From Bin87 sp965116565 (GTDB lineage Bacteria; Chloroflexota; Dehalococcoidia; Lucifugimonadales; UBA3495), in assembly GCA_965116565.1 (NCBI GenBank), contig OZ220699.1:1302001-1366000 (forward strand): a stretch of 64,000 nucleotides of DNA, in the 5' to 3' direction. This document shows, piece by piece, positions 1 through 8,898 of this stretch. A program made the translations under genes and the position numbers. The first letter of the stretch is position 1. Every line of letters starts with the position of its first letter. Under the pieces are notes generated by a model. It was not told where the DNA came from, ran no database searches, and saw nothing but the letters and a program-made list of their open reading frames with translations.

Positions 1-2
1 CA

Positions 3-35
3 TACCGGGTGCTGGGACCGGCGCCCAAACAATAG
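3..35 (+). CDS. C-terminal tail of an upstream protein (partial)
   Basis: An open frame entering from the left edge reads YRVLGPAPKQ and stops at TAG 33-35, four bases before the biotin carboxylase start. Tight spacing suggests the last codons of a gene in the same operon. By analogy with other acyl-CoA carboxylase operons it could be the carboxyltransferase subunit, but ten codons cannot show that. Confidence 0.35.
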   Translation, partial: YRVLGPAPKQ

Positions 36-39
36 GCAG

Positions 40-1542
40 ATGTTCTCCAGGGTCTTGGTAGCCAATCGCGGCGAGATCGCGGTCCGCATCAACCGGACGT
101 TGAGGGCAATGGGCATTGCTCCGGTCGTCGTGTATTCCGATCCAGACGCGGGCGCTCCCCATGTTCAAACCGCAGAGATGGCGGTCGCATTGTCGGGCAG
201 TACGGCGGAGGAAACCTACCTGAACATCCCCAAACTGTTGCAGGCGGCAAGGGACTGCGGCGTGGATGCCATTCATCCCGGTTATGGCTTCCTGTCCGAA
301 AATCCCCGGTTCGCCCGCGCCTGTCGCGAGGCCGGCCTAACCTTCATCGGTCCAACCCCCGAAAGCATGGCCGCGCTGGGAGACAAACTCCAGTCAAAGG
401 AGATCGCCATCGCCGCCGGAGTGCCGGTCGTCCCCAGCACCCCGGTGTGCCTCCCGGGCGACCCCGCGGCCGGAGAGTTCGCCGAGCAATGGGGGATGCC
501 TCTGATGGTGAAAGCCGCAGCCGGCGGTGGCGGTCGGGGTATGCGCCTGGTCAATCGTCCGCAGGACCTGGACGGCGACATGGAGGTAGCGAGCCGTGAG
601 GCCCAGGCCGCCTTCGGCGACGGCCGCGTCTTCCTGGAACGCTATATCGCCAACCCGCGCCATGTGGAGGTGCAGGTGCTCGCCGATGGGTTCGGCCACA
701 CCATCCACCTGGGCGAGCGCGAGTGCAGCATCCAGCGCCGCCACCAGAAGATAGTCGAGGAAACGCCGTCACCGGCGTTGACGCCCGACCTCCGCCAGCG
801 CATGGGAGACGCGGCAGTTGCCGTCGCCGGAGAGGCTGGATACGTCAACGCTGGCACCGTGGAGTTCTTGCTGGACTCGCGGAGCGGCGAGTTCTACTTT
901 CTGGAGATGAACGCCCGCCTCCAGGTTGAGCACCCCGTGACCGAAGCCGTGCTGGGGTTGGACATGGTGGAGTGGCAACTCCGCATCGCCGTCGGAGAAC
1001 CGCTGACTTTGCATCAGGACGACATCCAACCCCGGGGCCATGCGGTCGAGTGTCGCATCTACGCCGAGGATCCTTACCGAGACTTCGTGCCGTCCACCGG
1101 CACGCTGATGCGTTGGCGACCGCCCGGCGGGCCTGGTCTGCGGCTCGATAGCGGAGTTTCCCAGGGCCAGGATGTTTCCATCTACTATGACCCCATGCTG
1201 GCGAAGCTCATTGCCTGGGCGCCGGACCGCAACCTCAGCCTTCGCCGGATGGACGTTGCCCTGTCCGAGTTCCTGGCGCTGGGCGTGATCACCAACATTC
1301 CCCTGCTCCGGGCGGTGATGCAGCACTCGCAGTTCCAGAGGGGCGAATACGACACCGGATTTCTGGAATGGAATCCGGCCGTCACCAATCTGTCCCTGCC
1401 GAGCGAAACCCGTCTCTTGTCCCGCGCGTTGGCGGCATGGGCGGCCGACCGGCCGGTTGAGCGCGCTCCGGCCCCGCAGGCCGGCGCAAATGGCCCTGCC
1501 GTCAGCCCGTGGCAAACCGCCGGCCACCGGAGACTTCCGTGA
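40..1542 (+). CDS. accC: Biotin carboxylase subunit of an acyl-CoA carboxylase
   Basis: 500-residue biotin carboxylase that uses ATP and bicarbonate to carboxylate biotin on a carrier protein. It opens with FSRVLVANRGEIAVRI, followed by the ATP-grasp region with the glycine-rich loop AAAGGGGRGMRLV, the ECSIQRRHQKIVEETPSP active-site stretch and EMNARLQVEHPVTEAVLG, all standard for the family. Length is slightly longer than E. coli AccC, with a Pro/Ala-rich tail. The carrier gene overlaps its stop codon, so the two are translationally coupled. No carboxyltransferase is visible in the window, so the substrate (acetyl-, propionyl- or methylcrotonyl-CoA type) is open. Confidence 0.93.
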   Translation: MFSRVLVANRGEIAVRINRTLRAMGIAPVVVYSDPDAGAPHVQTAEMAVALSGSTAEETYLNIPKLLQAARDCGVDAIHPGYGFLSENPRFARACREAGLTFIGPTPESMAALGDKLQSKEIAIAAGVPVVPSTPVCLPGDPAAGEFAEQWGMPLMVKAAAGGGGRGMRLVNRPQDLDGDMEVASREAQAAFGDGRVFLERYIANPRHVEVQVLADGFGHTIHLGERECSIQRRHQKIVEETPSPALTPDLRQRMGDAAVAVAGEAGYVNAGTVEFLLDSRSGEFYFLEMNARLQVEHPVTEAVLGLDMVEWQLRIAVGEPLTLHQDDIQPRGHAVECRIYAEDPYRDFVPSTGTLMRWRPPGGPGLRLDSGVSQGQDVSIYYDPMLAKLIAWAPDRNLSLRRMDVALSEFLALGVITNIPLLRAVMQHSQFQRGEYDTGFLEWNPAVTNLSLPSETRLLSRALAAWAADRPVERAPAPQAGANGPAVSPWQTAGHRRLP

Positions 1543-2087
1543 CCCAGAACCACGGCGAGATGCGAGAACTCTATCCCGTCGCCGGCGACGCCTACCGCTA
1601 CCAGGCAACCGCGGACGGGTCGCGCTATACATTTAGCCTTGAAGGCGATGCGTTGGAAGGACTGGATTCCAGCATCGCATTGACCGTAGAGTCATCGGCG
1701 ATCGGAGAGGGACTGTGCCGCGCCGAATCGGGCCAGACCTTGGCGTTCGCCTGGGCCTGGGTCGGGCAAGAATTGCACCTCTGGCTCGATGGCGCCCTCT
1801 ACATCTACCAGCGGGAGGCAACCCGTCGGCGCGGCGCGGCGGGCGCCGCCGATACTCCCGGAGATGTCCTCGCGCCCATGCCCGGCGCGGTGCTGGAAGT
1901 GTTGGTGAATGAGGGGGATCGGGTGGAGCGGAACCAGACCCTCGTGCTGATGGAGTCCATGAAGATGGAGTTGGTGATCACCGCTCCCCGCGACGGCGTC
2001 GTGCGACGCGTTTCCGTTGAGGCAGGCCAGCAGGTGGAGCGCGGCATGCGCTTGCTGGAACTGGGCGTCGAAGACGCCGACGGCTGA
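1539..2087 (+). CDS. Biotin carboxyl carrier protein / biotinyl-domain subunit
   Basis: 182 residues if started at GTG 1539, which overlaps the accC stop (GTGA) and follows GGAG at 1529-1532; an upstream GTG at 1509 would need a long overlap. Residues 1-95 are a poorly recognised N-terminal region, as in the BT domain that joins BC and BCCP in fused 3-methylcrotonyl-/propionyl-CoA carboxylase alpha chains. Residues ~110-177 are a biotinyl domain with the biotin-accepting lysine in ESMKMEL (K142). The pair therefore looks like a split version of such an alpha chain. It carries CO2 from the upstream biotin carboxylase to a carboxyltransferase outside the window. Confidence 0.85.
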   Translation: MTQNHGEMRELYPVAGDAYRYQATADGSRYTFSLEGDALEGLDSSIALTVESSAIGEGLCRAESGQTLAFAWAWVGQELHLWLDGALYIYQREATRRRGAAGAADTPGDVLAPMPGAVLEVLVNEGDRVERNQTLVLMESMKMELVITAPRDGVVRRVSVEAGQQVERGMRLLELGVEDADG

Positions 2088-2242
2088 TGATGCGATATCG
2101 GCAGCGGGCGTTCCCACTCCACGTAGACCTGCGCCCGAGAGCGTGTTAGATTACGGGCCGACTTGACTCTCATGTCACTCGCCGCTCTCGACGGATTGAG
2201 CGGAGCGCCCCACACCGGCATCAACGCCGCCGGGAGGAAGCC

Positions 2243-3169
2243 ATGTCGCGGGTAGCCGCTGACCAGTACGTATCACAGGTTCGCAGGCCGGATGATATCG
2301 ACCGGTTCTGGGAAGATGTCCTCGCCGAAACCGCGGGAATTCCCCTTGCGCCGGACGTGATACACGATCCGCTCCGGTCCACCGAACGGATCGATGTGTA
2401 CGAGGTATTCTTCACCAGCCTGGATCAGGTGCGGATCGCCGGCTGGTACGCGGTGCCGCGCGAACGGGAAGGTCGCCTGCCCGGCCTGCTGCAGGTGCCG
2501 GGTTACAACATGGAACCCCCGGTGCCCAAGGCCTGGGCGGTCAAGGGATATGCGGCCTTCAGCGTCGCCCCGCGCGGCAAGCTGCGCAGCAACCGGCAAT
2601 TCAATCCCGGATACCCCGGCCTCCTCACCTATGGGATGGTTGATCGCAACACCTATTCCTACCGAGGGTTCTACATGGACGCCTGCCGAGGTGTGGATTT
2701 TCTGCTCTCGCGAGAGGAAGTAGATGGTGACCGCATCGGAGTGACCGGCCACAGCCAGGGCGGAGGATTGACCGTTTCCACCGCCGCGCTGCGCCCGGAG
2801 ATCAAAGCGGCCGCGGCCGGCGCTCCCTATCTCTGCGGGTACATGGACGCCATAGAACTGACCGACGCCTACCCGTACCAGGAGATCGCCGACTACCTGC
2901 GCCTCTACCCAGAGCGGCGCGAGGAGGTTGTGAACACCCTGGCCTACTTCGACGGCATCAACCTGGCCTCCCGAATCACCTGCCCCATGATCGTAAGTGT
3001 GGGTCTGCAGGACAGCACCTGCCCGCCGGAAACGGGATTCGCCATGTTCGACGCCATCGCCAGCGATGACAAACGCATGTATGCCTACGACGGCCACGGG
3101 CACGACGCCAACAACCATGAACACGCGGCCATCGTTGACGCCTTCATGGCGAAACACCTCCAGTCATGA
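2243..3169 (+). CDS. Acetylxylan esterase / cephalosporin-C deacetylase family hydrolase
   Basis: 308-residue alpha/beta hydrolase of the AXE1 family. The nucleophile elbow is GHSQGGG with Ser171; the acid is probably in GLQDSTCP and the base His lies in the C-terminal GHGHDANNHEH stretch, so the triad looks intact. No signal peptide, so it is cytoplasmic and the substrate is presumably a small ester rather than polymeric xylan. The start is supported by GGAGGAAG just upstream. The following gene is a diverged paralogue 36 bp downstream, suggesting a tandem duplication. Confidence 0.8.
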   Translation: MSRVAADQYVSQVRRPDDIDRFWEDVLAETAGIPLAPDVIHDPLRSTERIDVYEVFFTSLDQVRIAGWYAVPREREGRLPGLLQVPGYNMEPPVPKAWAVKGYAAFSVAPRGKLRSNRQFNPGYPGLLTYGMVDRNTYSYRGFYMDACRGVDFLLSREEVDGDRIGVTGHSQGGGLTVSTAALRPEIKAAAAGAPYLCGYMDAIELTDAYPYQEIADYLRLYPERREEVVNTLAYFDGINLASRITCPMIVSVGLQDSTCPPETGFAMFDAIASDDKRMYAYDGHGHDANNHEHAAIVDAFMAKHLQS

Positions 3170-3205
3170 ACGACACTCCGACCCGATCCGACGGTTGCTG
3201 ACACC

Positions 3206-4123
3206 ATGACCACCTCCACCGACGCGCGTCCCGATAATTTCGACGGCTACTGGCAGGACGTGTTGGATGAATTGTCCGCCATACCGTCCGCGCCGGAGGT
3301 CGAGGAAATCCCGCTGCGTTCCACCGACTTCGCCACCGCATACGGAGTCCGCCTGACCTCCATTGGGCCGTACCGGCTCTACGCCTACCTCAGCGTCCCC
3401 AGGGGCGACGGCCCGTTCCCGGCCCGCTACTACCTGCCTCGGTACGGCAGCGTCGTCGACCTGGTGCCGCAGGGCACCGCCAATGGCCAGCGCCGGGAGC
3501 ACGTGACCTTCGCCATCTGCGTTCGCGGCCAGCGCCTAGCCGATCAACCCTACGCCGCCGCGTTTCCCGGCCTGCTCACCGACGGTATAGACGACCCAGC
3601 CGCTTATATTTATCGGGGCATAGTGGCCGATTGCGTCCGTGGCCTGGAGTATCTCGCCAGCCGGCCCGATGTTGACTCAACGCGAATCGCCGCCATCGGC
3701 AACGATCTCGCGTTCACATCCGCTGCACTCTCCCCGCACGGTACGCACCTCGTGTGTACGCCGGCCCTCATGTACGCCACCCTCGACCGAGCGCGGCGTA
3801 CCGGCGCATACCCGTTGGAGGAAATCAACGACTACCTGCGCCTCCATCCGGGTCGAACGGACGCTGTGCAACGCACGTTGTCTTATTACGATTTGCGCTG
3901 GTTCGCGCCACGCGTCAATGCCACGACCCTGATGATGGCCGGCGCGCACGGATCGGCCCTCGATTCCGCGTCGCTCGATCCGTTGATACAGGCTATGCCG
4001 GGGAAGGCCGACGTTCACGAGGCGGAGCACTCGGGTTACCGGGACGGTCGCTTCAGTGAAGAATGGCTGTCACGCCAGTTTGGCATGTCCCAACCGAGCC
4101 TCCCACCTCACTGGAGAGTATGA
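3206..4123 (+). CDS. Acetylxylan-esterase-like protein lacking the serine nucleophile
   Basis: 305 residues, co-linear with the preceding esterase: both have the N-terminal FW/YW-xDVLxE segment, PG-LLT, a YRG block, and the lid segment AYP-x-EEIxDYLRL. At the nucleophile elbow this copy reads IGNDLAF (G165-N-D167-L-A169) where the paralogue has GHSQG, so Ser is Asp and the following Gly is Ala. The acid loop (AGAHGSALD) and His loop (AEHSGYRDG) are also diverged. It is a full-length open gene, not a relic, so it is probably a non-hydrolytic paralogue (binding, regulation, or a partner of the active copy). The stop lies 4 bp before the next start. Confidence 0.7.
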   Translation: MTTSTDARPDNFDGYWQDVLDELSAIPSAPEVEEIPLRSTDFATAYGVRLTSIGPYRLYAYLSVPRGDGPFPARYYLPRYGSVVDLVPQGTANGQRREHVTFAICVRGQRLADQPYAAAFPGLLTDGIDDPAAYIYRGIVADCVRGLEYLASRPDVDSTRIAAIGNDLAFTSAALSPHGTHLVCTPALMYATLDRARRTGAYPLEEINDYLRLHPGRTDAVQRTLSYYDLRWFAPRVNATTLMMAGAHGSALDSASLDPLIQAMPGKADVHEAEHSGYRDGRFSEEWLSRQFGMSQPSLPPHWRV

Positions 4124-4127
4124 CCCA

Positions 4128-4901
4128 ATGCCCCACGTAAACCTGCCCGGCGTCGATCTGTGGTACGAGGACACCGGCGGTTCCGGCGTGCCGGTGATAC
4201 TGCTGCACGCCGCCACCGGCACCACCGAGTGTTGGGTTCACCAACTGCCCGCATTCACCGCCGCCGGTTACCGTTGCATTTCCTACGACCGGCGGACCTG
4301 GGGGCGTTCGAGGCCGACCGACGAGTCCGAGCAGCCGGGATTCATGGGCGACGACCTGCAAGGGCTGATTGAGCACCTGGGCCTGGACAGATTCCACCTG
4401 GTGGGGACGGCCGCTGGAGCAATCCCCTCCATCGACTACGCTCTGACTCATCCCGACCGTGTCCGCAGCGTGGTTGCCGCCAACACCATCGCCGGCATCC
4501 AGGACGCGGAATACCTGGAGGTACAGCACCGGTTGCGGCCTCCGGAGATCCAGGCTCTGCCGGCGGAACTCCGGGAACTCGGTCCGTCTTACCGGGGCAC
4601 TGACCCCGATGGCGCGGCCCGTTGGCTGGAAATTGAAGAGAACAACCGACCCTACGGAACGACCCAAGCCCAACCGCTGCGGGAACCCATCACCTTCTCC
4701 CGATTGTCAACGATGCGCGCCCCGACGCTGGTGCTGTCTGGCAACGCCGACCTGCTCGCGCCGCCGGCCCTCATGCGGATGCAGGCTGCCGCGATTCCCA
4801 CCAGTCAGTTCGCGTCATTGCCCGACGTCGGCCACGCCGGTTTCTGGGAGCGCCCGGAGGTGTGGAACGGGCTGGTGCTGGAGTTCATCGGCCGGCACTG
4901 A
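4128..4901 (+). CDS. Alpha/beta hydrolase fold protein with GTAAG elbow
   Basis: 257 residues from ATG 4128, preceded by GGAGAG at 4113. Typical fold order: HxATG oxyanion region (LLHAATGTTECW), YDRRTWGRS strand/loop, elbow LVGTAAGAIPS, then acid in SGNADLLAPP and base in DVGHAGFWERP. The elbow has Ala95 where Ser is expected (GxSxG), although the Asp and His positions are kept. Such proteins may act by a non-serine mechanism or serve as cofactor-independent lyases or isomerases; function is not assignable. Co-directional with the two esterase-like genes and the RidA gene. Confidence 0.7.
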   Translation: MPHVNLPGVDLWYEDTGGSGVPVILLHAATGTTECWVHQLPAFTAAGYRCISYDRRTWGRSRPTDESEQPGFMGDDLQGLIEHLGLDRFHLVGTAAGAIPSIDYALTHPDRVRSVVAANTIAGIQDAEYLEVQHRLRPPEIQALPAELRELGPSYRGTDPDGAARWLEIEENNRPYGTTQAQPLREPITFSRLSTMRAPTLVLSGNADLLAPPALMRMQAAAIPTSQFASLPDVGHAGFWERPEVWNGLVLEFIGRH

Positions 4902-4934
4902 GCCCCACCCAGCGGACAAACAGGAGACACCAGC

Positions 4935-5402
4935 ATGGCCCAGGTTGAAGCCAAACTCGCCGAATTGGGTTACGAATTGCCGCCGCCGCCCGATCCCGTT
5001 GGCAATTACCTGCCTGTCGCTCGTAGCGGCAACGTAATGTGGCTGGCTGGCGTCGGCTCCCGCATGGCCAACGGCGACCGCGTCTCGGGAAAGTTGGGCG
5101 CTGACCTGACCGTCGAACAGGGCTACGTCGCCGCCCGCATGGCCGCCTTGAACCTGCTCGCCCGTATGAAGGCGGATCTGGGCGACCTCGACCGGGTCAC
5201 CCGCATCCTCAAGGTGGTGGGCATGGTGAACAGCGCGCCGACTTTTACCGAGCAGGCCGCCGTGGTGGACGGCGCATCGGATTTGTTCGTGGCCCTGTAT
5301 GGCGACCGCGGCCGCCACTCCCGTTCTGCGCCAGGCATGGCCGCCCTCCCCGGCGACACCGCCGTCATCTGCGACTGCGTCATCGAGGTGGACGGCGGCT
5401 GA
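4935..5402 (+). CDS. RidA family protein (YjgF/YER057c/UK114)
   Basis: 155 residues, with the RidA-like core: SGNVMWLAGVG, VEQGYVAARMAALNLLARMK, RILKVVGMVNSAPTF and a C-terminal strand with VICDCVIEVDGG. The family member RidA hydrolyses reactive enamine/imine intermediates; many paralogues act in catabolic operons. The N-terminal 20 residues (AKLAELGYELPPPPDPVGNY) are typical of the longer, non-RidA-archetype subgroup. The canonical Arg of E. coli RidA is not clearly placed, so deaminase activity is not certain. SD AGGAGA precedes the start. Convergent with the amidase gene, with an 18-bp gap. Confidence 0.82.
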   Translation: MAQVEAKLAELGYELPPPPDPVGNYLPVARSGNVMWLAGVGSRMANGDRVSGKLGADLTVEQGYVAARMAALNLLARMKADLGDLDRVTRILKVVGMVNSAPTFTEQAAVVDGASDLFVALYGDRGRHSRSAPGMAALPGDTAVICDCVIEVDGG

Positions 5403-5420
5403 CCTGCCCGGTCCCGGCGC

Positions 5421-6827
5421 CTAGACCTGCGGCCGGGTCTCGTACCACCGGGCGTGCTGCTGGTACGTGTACGCGGCCTGGATCACGCCCGGCTCGTCGA
5501 AGGGCTTGCCGGCGATCTGCATCCCGATGGGGAGTCCGCTCTCCGTAAACCCGCACGGCACCGAGATTGCCGGCAGGCCCGTCACGTTGAACGGCGCCGT
5601 GAAGCTGCGCCCCCTCGCCGTGGTCGTAGGATCGTACCCCACGAACGCCGCCGCGGGTTGCGTCATGGTCGGAGTCACCAGGAAGTCCACCGTACGCATC
5701 ACCTCGGCAAACTCCTTCCGCGCCAGCGTCCGCACCCGCTGCGCCTGCAGGTAGTCGGCGGCAGACATCAGCGCGCCGATGCGGAACCGCTCTCGGACGA
5801 TCTCTCCGAAATCCTGAGGACGCGCCTTCAGGTTCGGTTCGTGGTAGGCGTAGGCCTCACTCACCATGATGACAGAGTTGGCCGCCCGCACGTGTTCCAG
5901 CGACGGCAGGGAGACCTCCTCCACAATGGCGCCCAGGCTCTCCAACTCTCCGATAGCTTTCTCCACCGTGGCGACCACCTCGGGGTTGACGCTGGGATCC
6001 GGATCGAAGAAGTAGTGGCGCGGCAGCCCAAGCCTCACGCCCCGGATGCCCTCCCGCAGCGACAGCGAGTAGTCCGGAACCGGCGCCGCGCTGGACGTGG
6101 GATCCTTGGGATCGTGGCCGGCGATGGCCTGCAGCATGTACGCCGTATCCTCCACCGTCCACGTCATGGGACCGGCGTGGTCCTGCGACCAGCTCAGCGT
6201 CACCACGCCGGCGCGGCTCACGCGCCCGTAGGTCGGTTTCAGTCCCACGATGCCGCACAGCGAGGCCGGCCCGCGTATTGACCCTCCCGTGCAGGAACCC
6301 AGGGCTCCCAGGGCCTGGCCGGATGCCACCGATGAACCCGACCCGCTGCTGGAACCGCCGGTAATGTGGGCCAGGTTCCAGGGGTTGCAGGCCGGCTCAA
6401 ACGGCGTCGTCCAGTCGGGACCGCCCAGCGCGAACTCGTGCATCGCCAGCTTGCCCAGCAGGATGCCACCCGCCGCCTTCAGCCGAGCCGTCGTGGTGGC
6501 GTCCTCGGTGGGCACGCGGTCGATGTCCACGCGGGAGCCGGAGGTAGTGCGCACGCCGGCGGTATCGTACAGGTCCTTCAGCGCGAAGGGGATGCCGTGC
6601 ATGCGGCTGCGGTATTCTCCGCGCAGCATTTCGGCTTCGGCGACGCGGGCCTGCGTCATGGCGTCGTCGGCCATCAGCAGGATGAACGAGTGCAGGCGGT
6701 CGTCGGTGTCGGCGATGCGGTCCAGACAGGCGCGGGTGAGTTCCACGGGCGACAGCTCGCCCTTGCGCATCAGTTCGCCCGCTTGGTGAATGGTCAGAAA
6801 GTGCAATGGGGTGTCGGATGCAGCCAT
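5421..6827 (-). CDS. Amidase (amidase signature family, GatA/AtzE-like)
   Basis: 468 residues, full-length amidase-signature enzyme with the Ser-cisSer-Lys triad: Lys84 in FALKDLYDT, the GGSSSGSGSSVASG loop (157-170), and nucleophile Ser183 in GSCTGGSIRGPASL. Hydrolyses an unknown amide; the family also includes GatA, which pairs with GatC. The start has AAGGAG upstream. It is third in a minus-strand run (Rieske protein, 66-residue GatC-like protein, amidase) with gaps of 76 and 51 bp, so the small protein is likely its accessory subunit. Not obviously GatA itself, because no gatB is nearby. Confidence 0.85.
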   Translation of the reverse strand: MAASDTPLHFLTIHQAGELMRKGELSPVELTRACLDRIADTDDRLHSFILLMADDAMTQARVAEAEMLRGEYRSRMHGIPFALKDLYDTAGVRTTSGSRVDIDRVPTEDATTTARLKAAGGILLGKLAMHEFALGGPDWTTPFEPACNPWNLAHITGGSSSGSGSSVASGQALGALGSCTGGSIRGPASLCGIVGLKPTYGRVSRAGVVTLSWSQDHAGPMTWTVEDTAYMLQAIAGHDPKDPTSSAAPVPDYSLSLREGIRGVRLGLPRHYFFDPDPSVNPEVVATVEKAIGELESLGAIVEEVSLPSLEHVRAANSVIMVSEAYAYHEPNLKARPQDFGEIVRERFRIGALMSAADYLQAQRVRTLARKEFAEVMRTVDFLVTPTMTQPAAAFVGYDPTTTARGRSFTAPFNVTGLPAISVPCGFTESGLPIGMQIAGKPFDEPGVIQAAYTYQQHARWYETRPQV

Positions 6828-6878
6828 GAGATAGTTACTCCTTGATGAGCCCTGTTCTGACAGTGGGGCTGAAACGGG

Positions 6879-7079
6879 CTATTCCGCTGGCCAATCGGGG
6901 TGGTACTCCACGATCATCTCGGTGGCGCCGAGTTCGATCTCATGACACTGGCGGGCATATGCAGCGTACAGGTCGTACACCGGTTTCATCGTTTCGACCT
7001 CCTCCCGGCTCATGCCGAGACCGGCGCGGTCGGCCAGTTGCTGCAGTTCTTCAATGGACATTTCACTCTGGTCAGGCAT
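6879..7079 (-). CDS. Small GatC/AtzG-like amidase accessory protein
   Basis: 66 residues, acidic, helical, starting after GGAGG. The core LQQLADRAGLGMSREEVE, followed by a helix and an ATEMIVEYHPDW tail, resembles GatC and AtzG, small chaperone-like subunits that wrap around amidase-signature enzymes. It lies immediately upstream of the amidase gene in the same orientation, as atzG does before atzE. The family placement is inference from length, helix pattern and context; sequence similarity is short. Confidence 0.55.
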   Translation of the reverse strand: MPDQSEMSIEELQQLADRAGLGMSREEVETMKPVYDLYAAYARQCHEIELGATEMIVEYHPDWPAE

Positions 7080-7155
7080 AACAGAACCTCCACGTAAGAG
7101 AGGGGATGGAACGGCTGGATTATACAGCCTTGGGTTTGCGCGCCGGCATCGCGTG

Positions 7156-8898
7156 TCACTCCCGAAATATCTCCTCGCCCCGATGCAGGCGGAGCGCGAT
7201 CTGGTAAGTCTGACCTACCGCACGGGGCGTCGGCGCATGGGCGGCCAGGTAGCGCGCCATGCCTATGAGAACATGCCGTCCCGATTCCGTGCCCCGCCGG
7301 TTCCGGTACTGGTTGAATCCCGCGTCAACGATTTGGAACGAGTGGAACCCCGAGTCCTCAGACAGCATCGCCCGCCCCAGTGCGGCCACCAGCGCGTCCG
7401 GGTCCGCGCCGCCGGTCAAATAATGGGACACCAGGTGCGACACCTCCTCCACCTGCTGACGCACGTCCATACGCTCGCGGATCTCGGCCAGCAACGCATC
7501 GCCGTCCACCGGGTCGCCGCCGGTCTCCGGTATGCGTTGGGCCGGCATGTTCAGGAACCGGTCGAGGTAGATGCTCATGGCAACGTCAAAGACGCCGCGC
7601 AGCAGTTCCGGCGACGGCGCGCGTTGGAGAGCACGGTGCAGAGCGTTGGCCGCCGTCAGAGTGTTGTGCACCGTGTCCCAGTCGTTGAATTCATTGGACA
7701 CGTGAAAATGAGCCATCCGCAGAAAGGCCGCGTGAGCGACTGCTGAACCGAGCTGCTCGGCAGTCGCGCCACGTTTGGTCGCATCCTTGATGGCATCCAC
7801 GATGTCAGACGGATTGTCGCCCAGCATGGACTGCGCCAGCGCGTCGGCATCGTTCCATCCGGACACCCGTTTGCCCTCCGCAAGCAGCGCCGGCAACTCA
7901 TCCCGCGCCTGCCATAGCAGCGACGCCAGGTCGATGGGGTGACGCCACGCGCTCAGTTCCTGGCTGCGCCGGGCCCGGGCCATGCCATGCACCAGGCTGG
8001 TCAGGGTTTGGCTGGCATTCTCCCACCCGATATGGTCCAGCAGCTCAAAGGCCTTGTTGGCAAAGTCCAGGGTGTGCCCGGCGTCCAGGTAGATGTGATC
8101 GGTGGCAGCGGCGAAGATCATGTCGGCGATGGCGCGGGGCGGGAATCCCAGCTCGATGGCGGTGCGCAGGCTGCGCTCTGCGGCGTCCTCGTCACGCACG
8201 TCGATGAAGTTGCGGAACCACTGCTTGAAGACCTCGGGCCGGATTTCTCCGGTGGGCAGCGGGTCCACCACGAAGCGCGGCGGGCGTCCGGCGCACTCCC
8301 GCGAAACATGCAGCAACCCTTGGTACAGCGCGACCGGACGGTCCTCCTCGGCAAGGTGCGGCAGCATGTTGGCCGCCGCCGTCAGCATGGTCATGGCCGC
8401 GCCCCAGCCGGCGGCGCTGTAGGTCGTGCCGAAATCCGCTCCCACGCCCAGCGGAGCCCGGTAGTCCGCGCCGGCAGCGTGGAGTCCCAGCACCGACTTG
8501 GCCGTCACCAGCCGGATGTTGTGTTCCAGCCCGTCGCGTAGGCGGCCGACCCAGTGCGCTTCCTCGTCGCGCTGCACCGGTTGAGGGTCCACCCACACCT
8601 GCCCGTCGTCAACGGTCACCGGGAAACTGCGCACATCGTCGGCGAAGGGATTGAAGGTGCCGCCGCTGGCAAGGTCAAAGCGGGCGTTGTGCCAGTGGCA
8701 GGTCAGGATGCCGTCCTTCACGCTGCCCCGATCCAGCGGAAAGCCCATGTGGGGACATCGGTTGTCCACGGCGTACACTTGGCCGTCGTGGTAGATGACC
8801 GTGATGGCGTGGCCGCCGCCCGTAACCACCCTGCACCCGCCGGCTTTCAGTTCGTCAACGCTCCCGACCCTAATCTGTCCTGCCGCCTGCGTCGCCAT
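7156..8898 (-). CDS. Rieske [2Fe-2S] protein with a large C-terminal helical domain
   Basis: 580 residues from ATG 8898 (SD AGGAGG). Residues ~8-105 are a Rieske ferredoxin-like domain with both ligand pairs: NRCPHMG (C48, H50) and LTCHWH (C67, H70). Residues ~120-575 form a long helical domain I cannot name; it carries many His and acidic residues, for example the DHIYLDAGHTLDFANKAFEL block, and HVSNEFNDWDTVHN, which could hold a second metal site. No catalytic-domain signature of ring-hydroxylating dioxygenases is visible, so this is not a standard RHO alpha subunit. Head of the Rieske, GatC-like, amidase run. Confidence 0.7.
   Translation of the reverse strand: MATQAAGQIRVGSVDELKAGGCRVVTGGGHAITVIYHDGQVYAVDNRCPHMGFPLDRGSVKDGILTCHWHNARFDLASGGTFNPFADDVRSFPVTVDDGQVWVDPQPVQRDEEAHWVGRLRDGLEHNIRLVTAKSVLGLHAAGADYRAPLGVGADFGTTYSAAGWGAAMTMLTAAANMLPHLAEEDRPVALYQGLLHVSRECAGRPPRFVVDPLPTGEIRPEVFKQWFRNFIDVRDEDAAERSLRTAIELGFPPRAIADMIFAAATDHIYLDAGHTLDFANKAFELLDHIGWENASQTLTSLVHGMARARRSQELSAWRHPIDLASLLWQARDELPALLAEGKRVSGWNDADALAQSMLGDNPSDIVDAIKDATKRGATAEQLGSAVAHAAFLRMAHFHVSNEFNDWDTVHNTLTAANALHRALQRAPSPELLRGVFDVAMSIYLDRFLNMPAQRIPETGGDPVDGDALLAEIRERMDVRQQVEEVSHLVSHYLTGGADPDALVAALGRAMLSEDSGFHSFQIVDAGFNQYRNRRGTESGRHVLIGMARYLAAHAPTPRAVGQTYQIALRLHRGEEIFRE

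Noticed and set aside
282..1632. Long minus-strand frames under the accC gene
   Set aside because: They are shadows of the high-GC biotin carboxylase frame; no start/SD or protein-like composition.
7012..7746. Plus-strand frame overlapping the Rieske gene 3' end
   Set aside because: Antisense shadow of the Rieske helical domain; Arg/Pro-rich and without SD.
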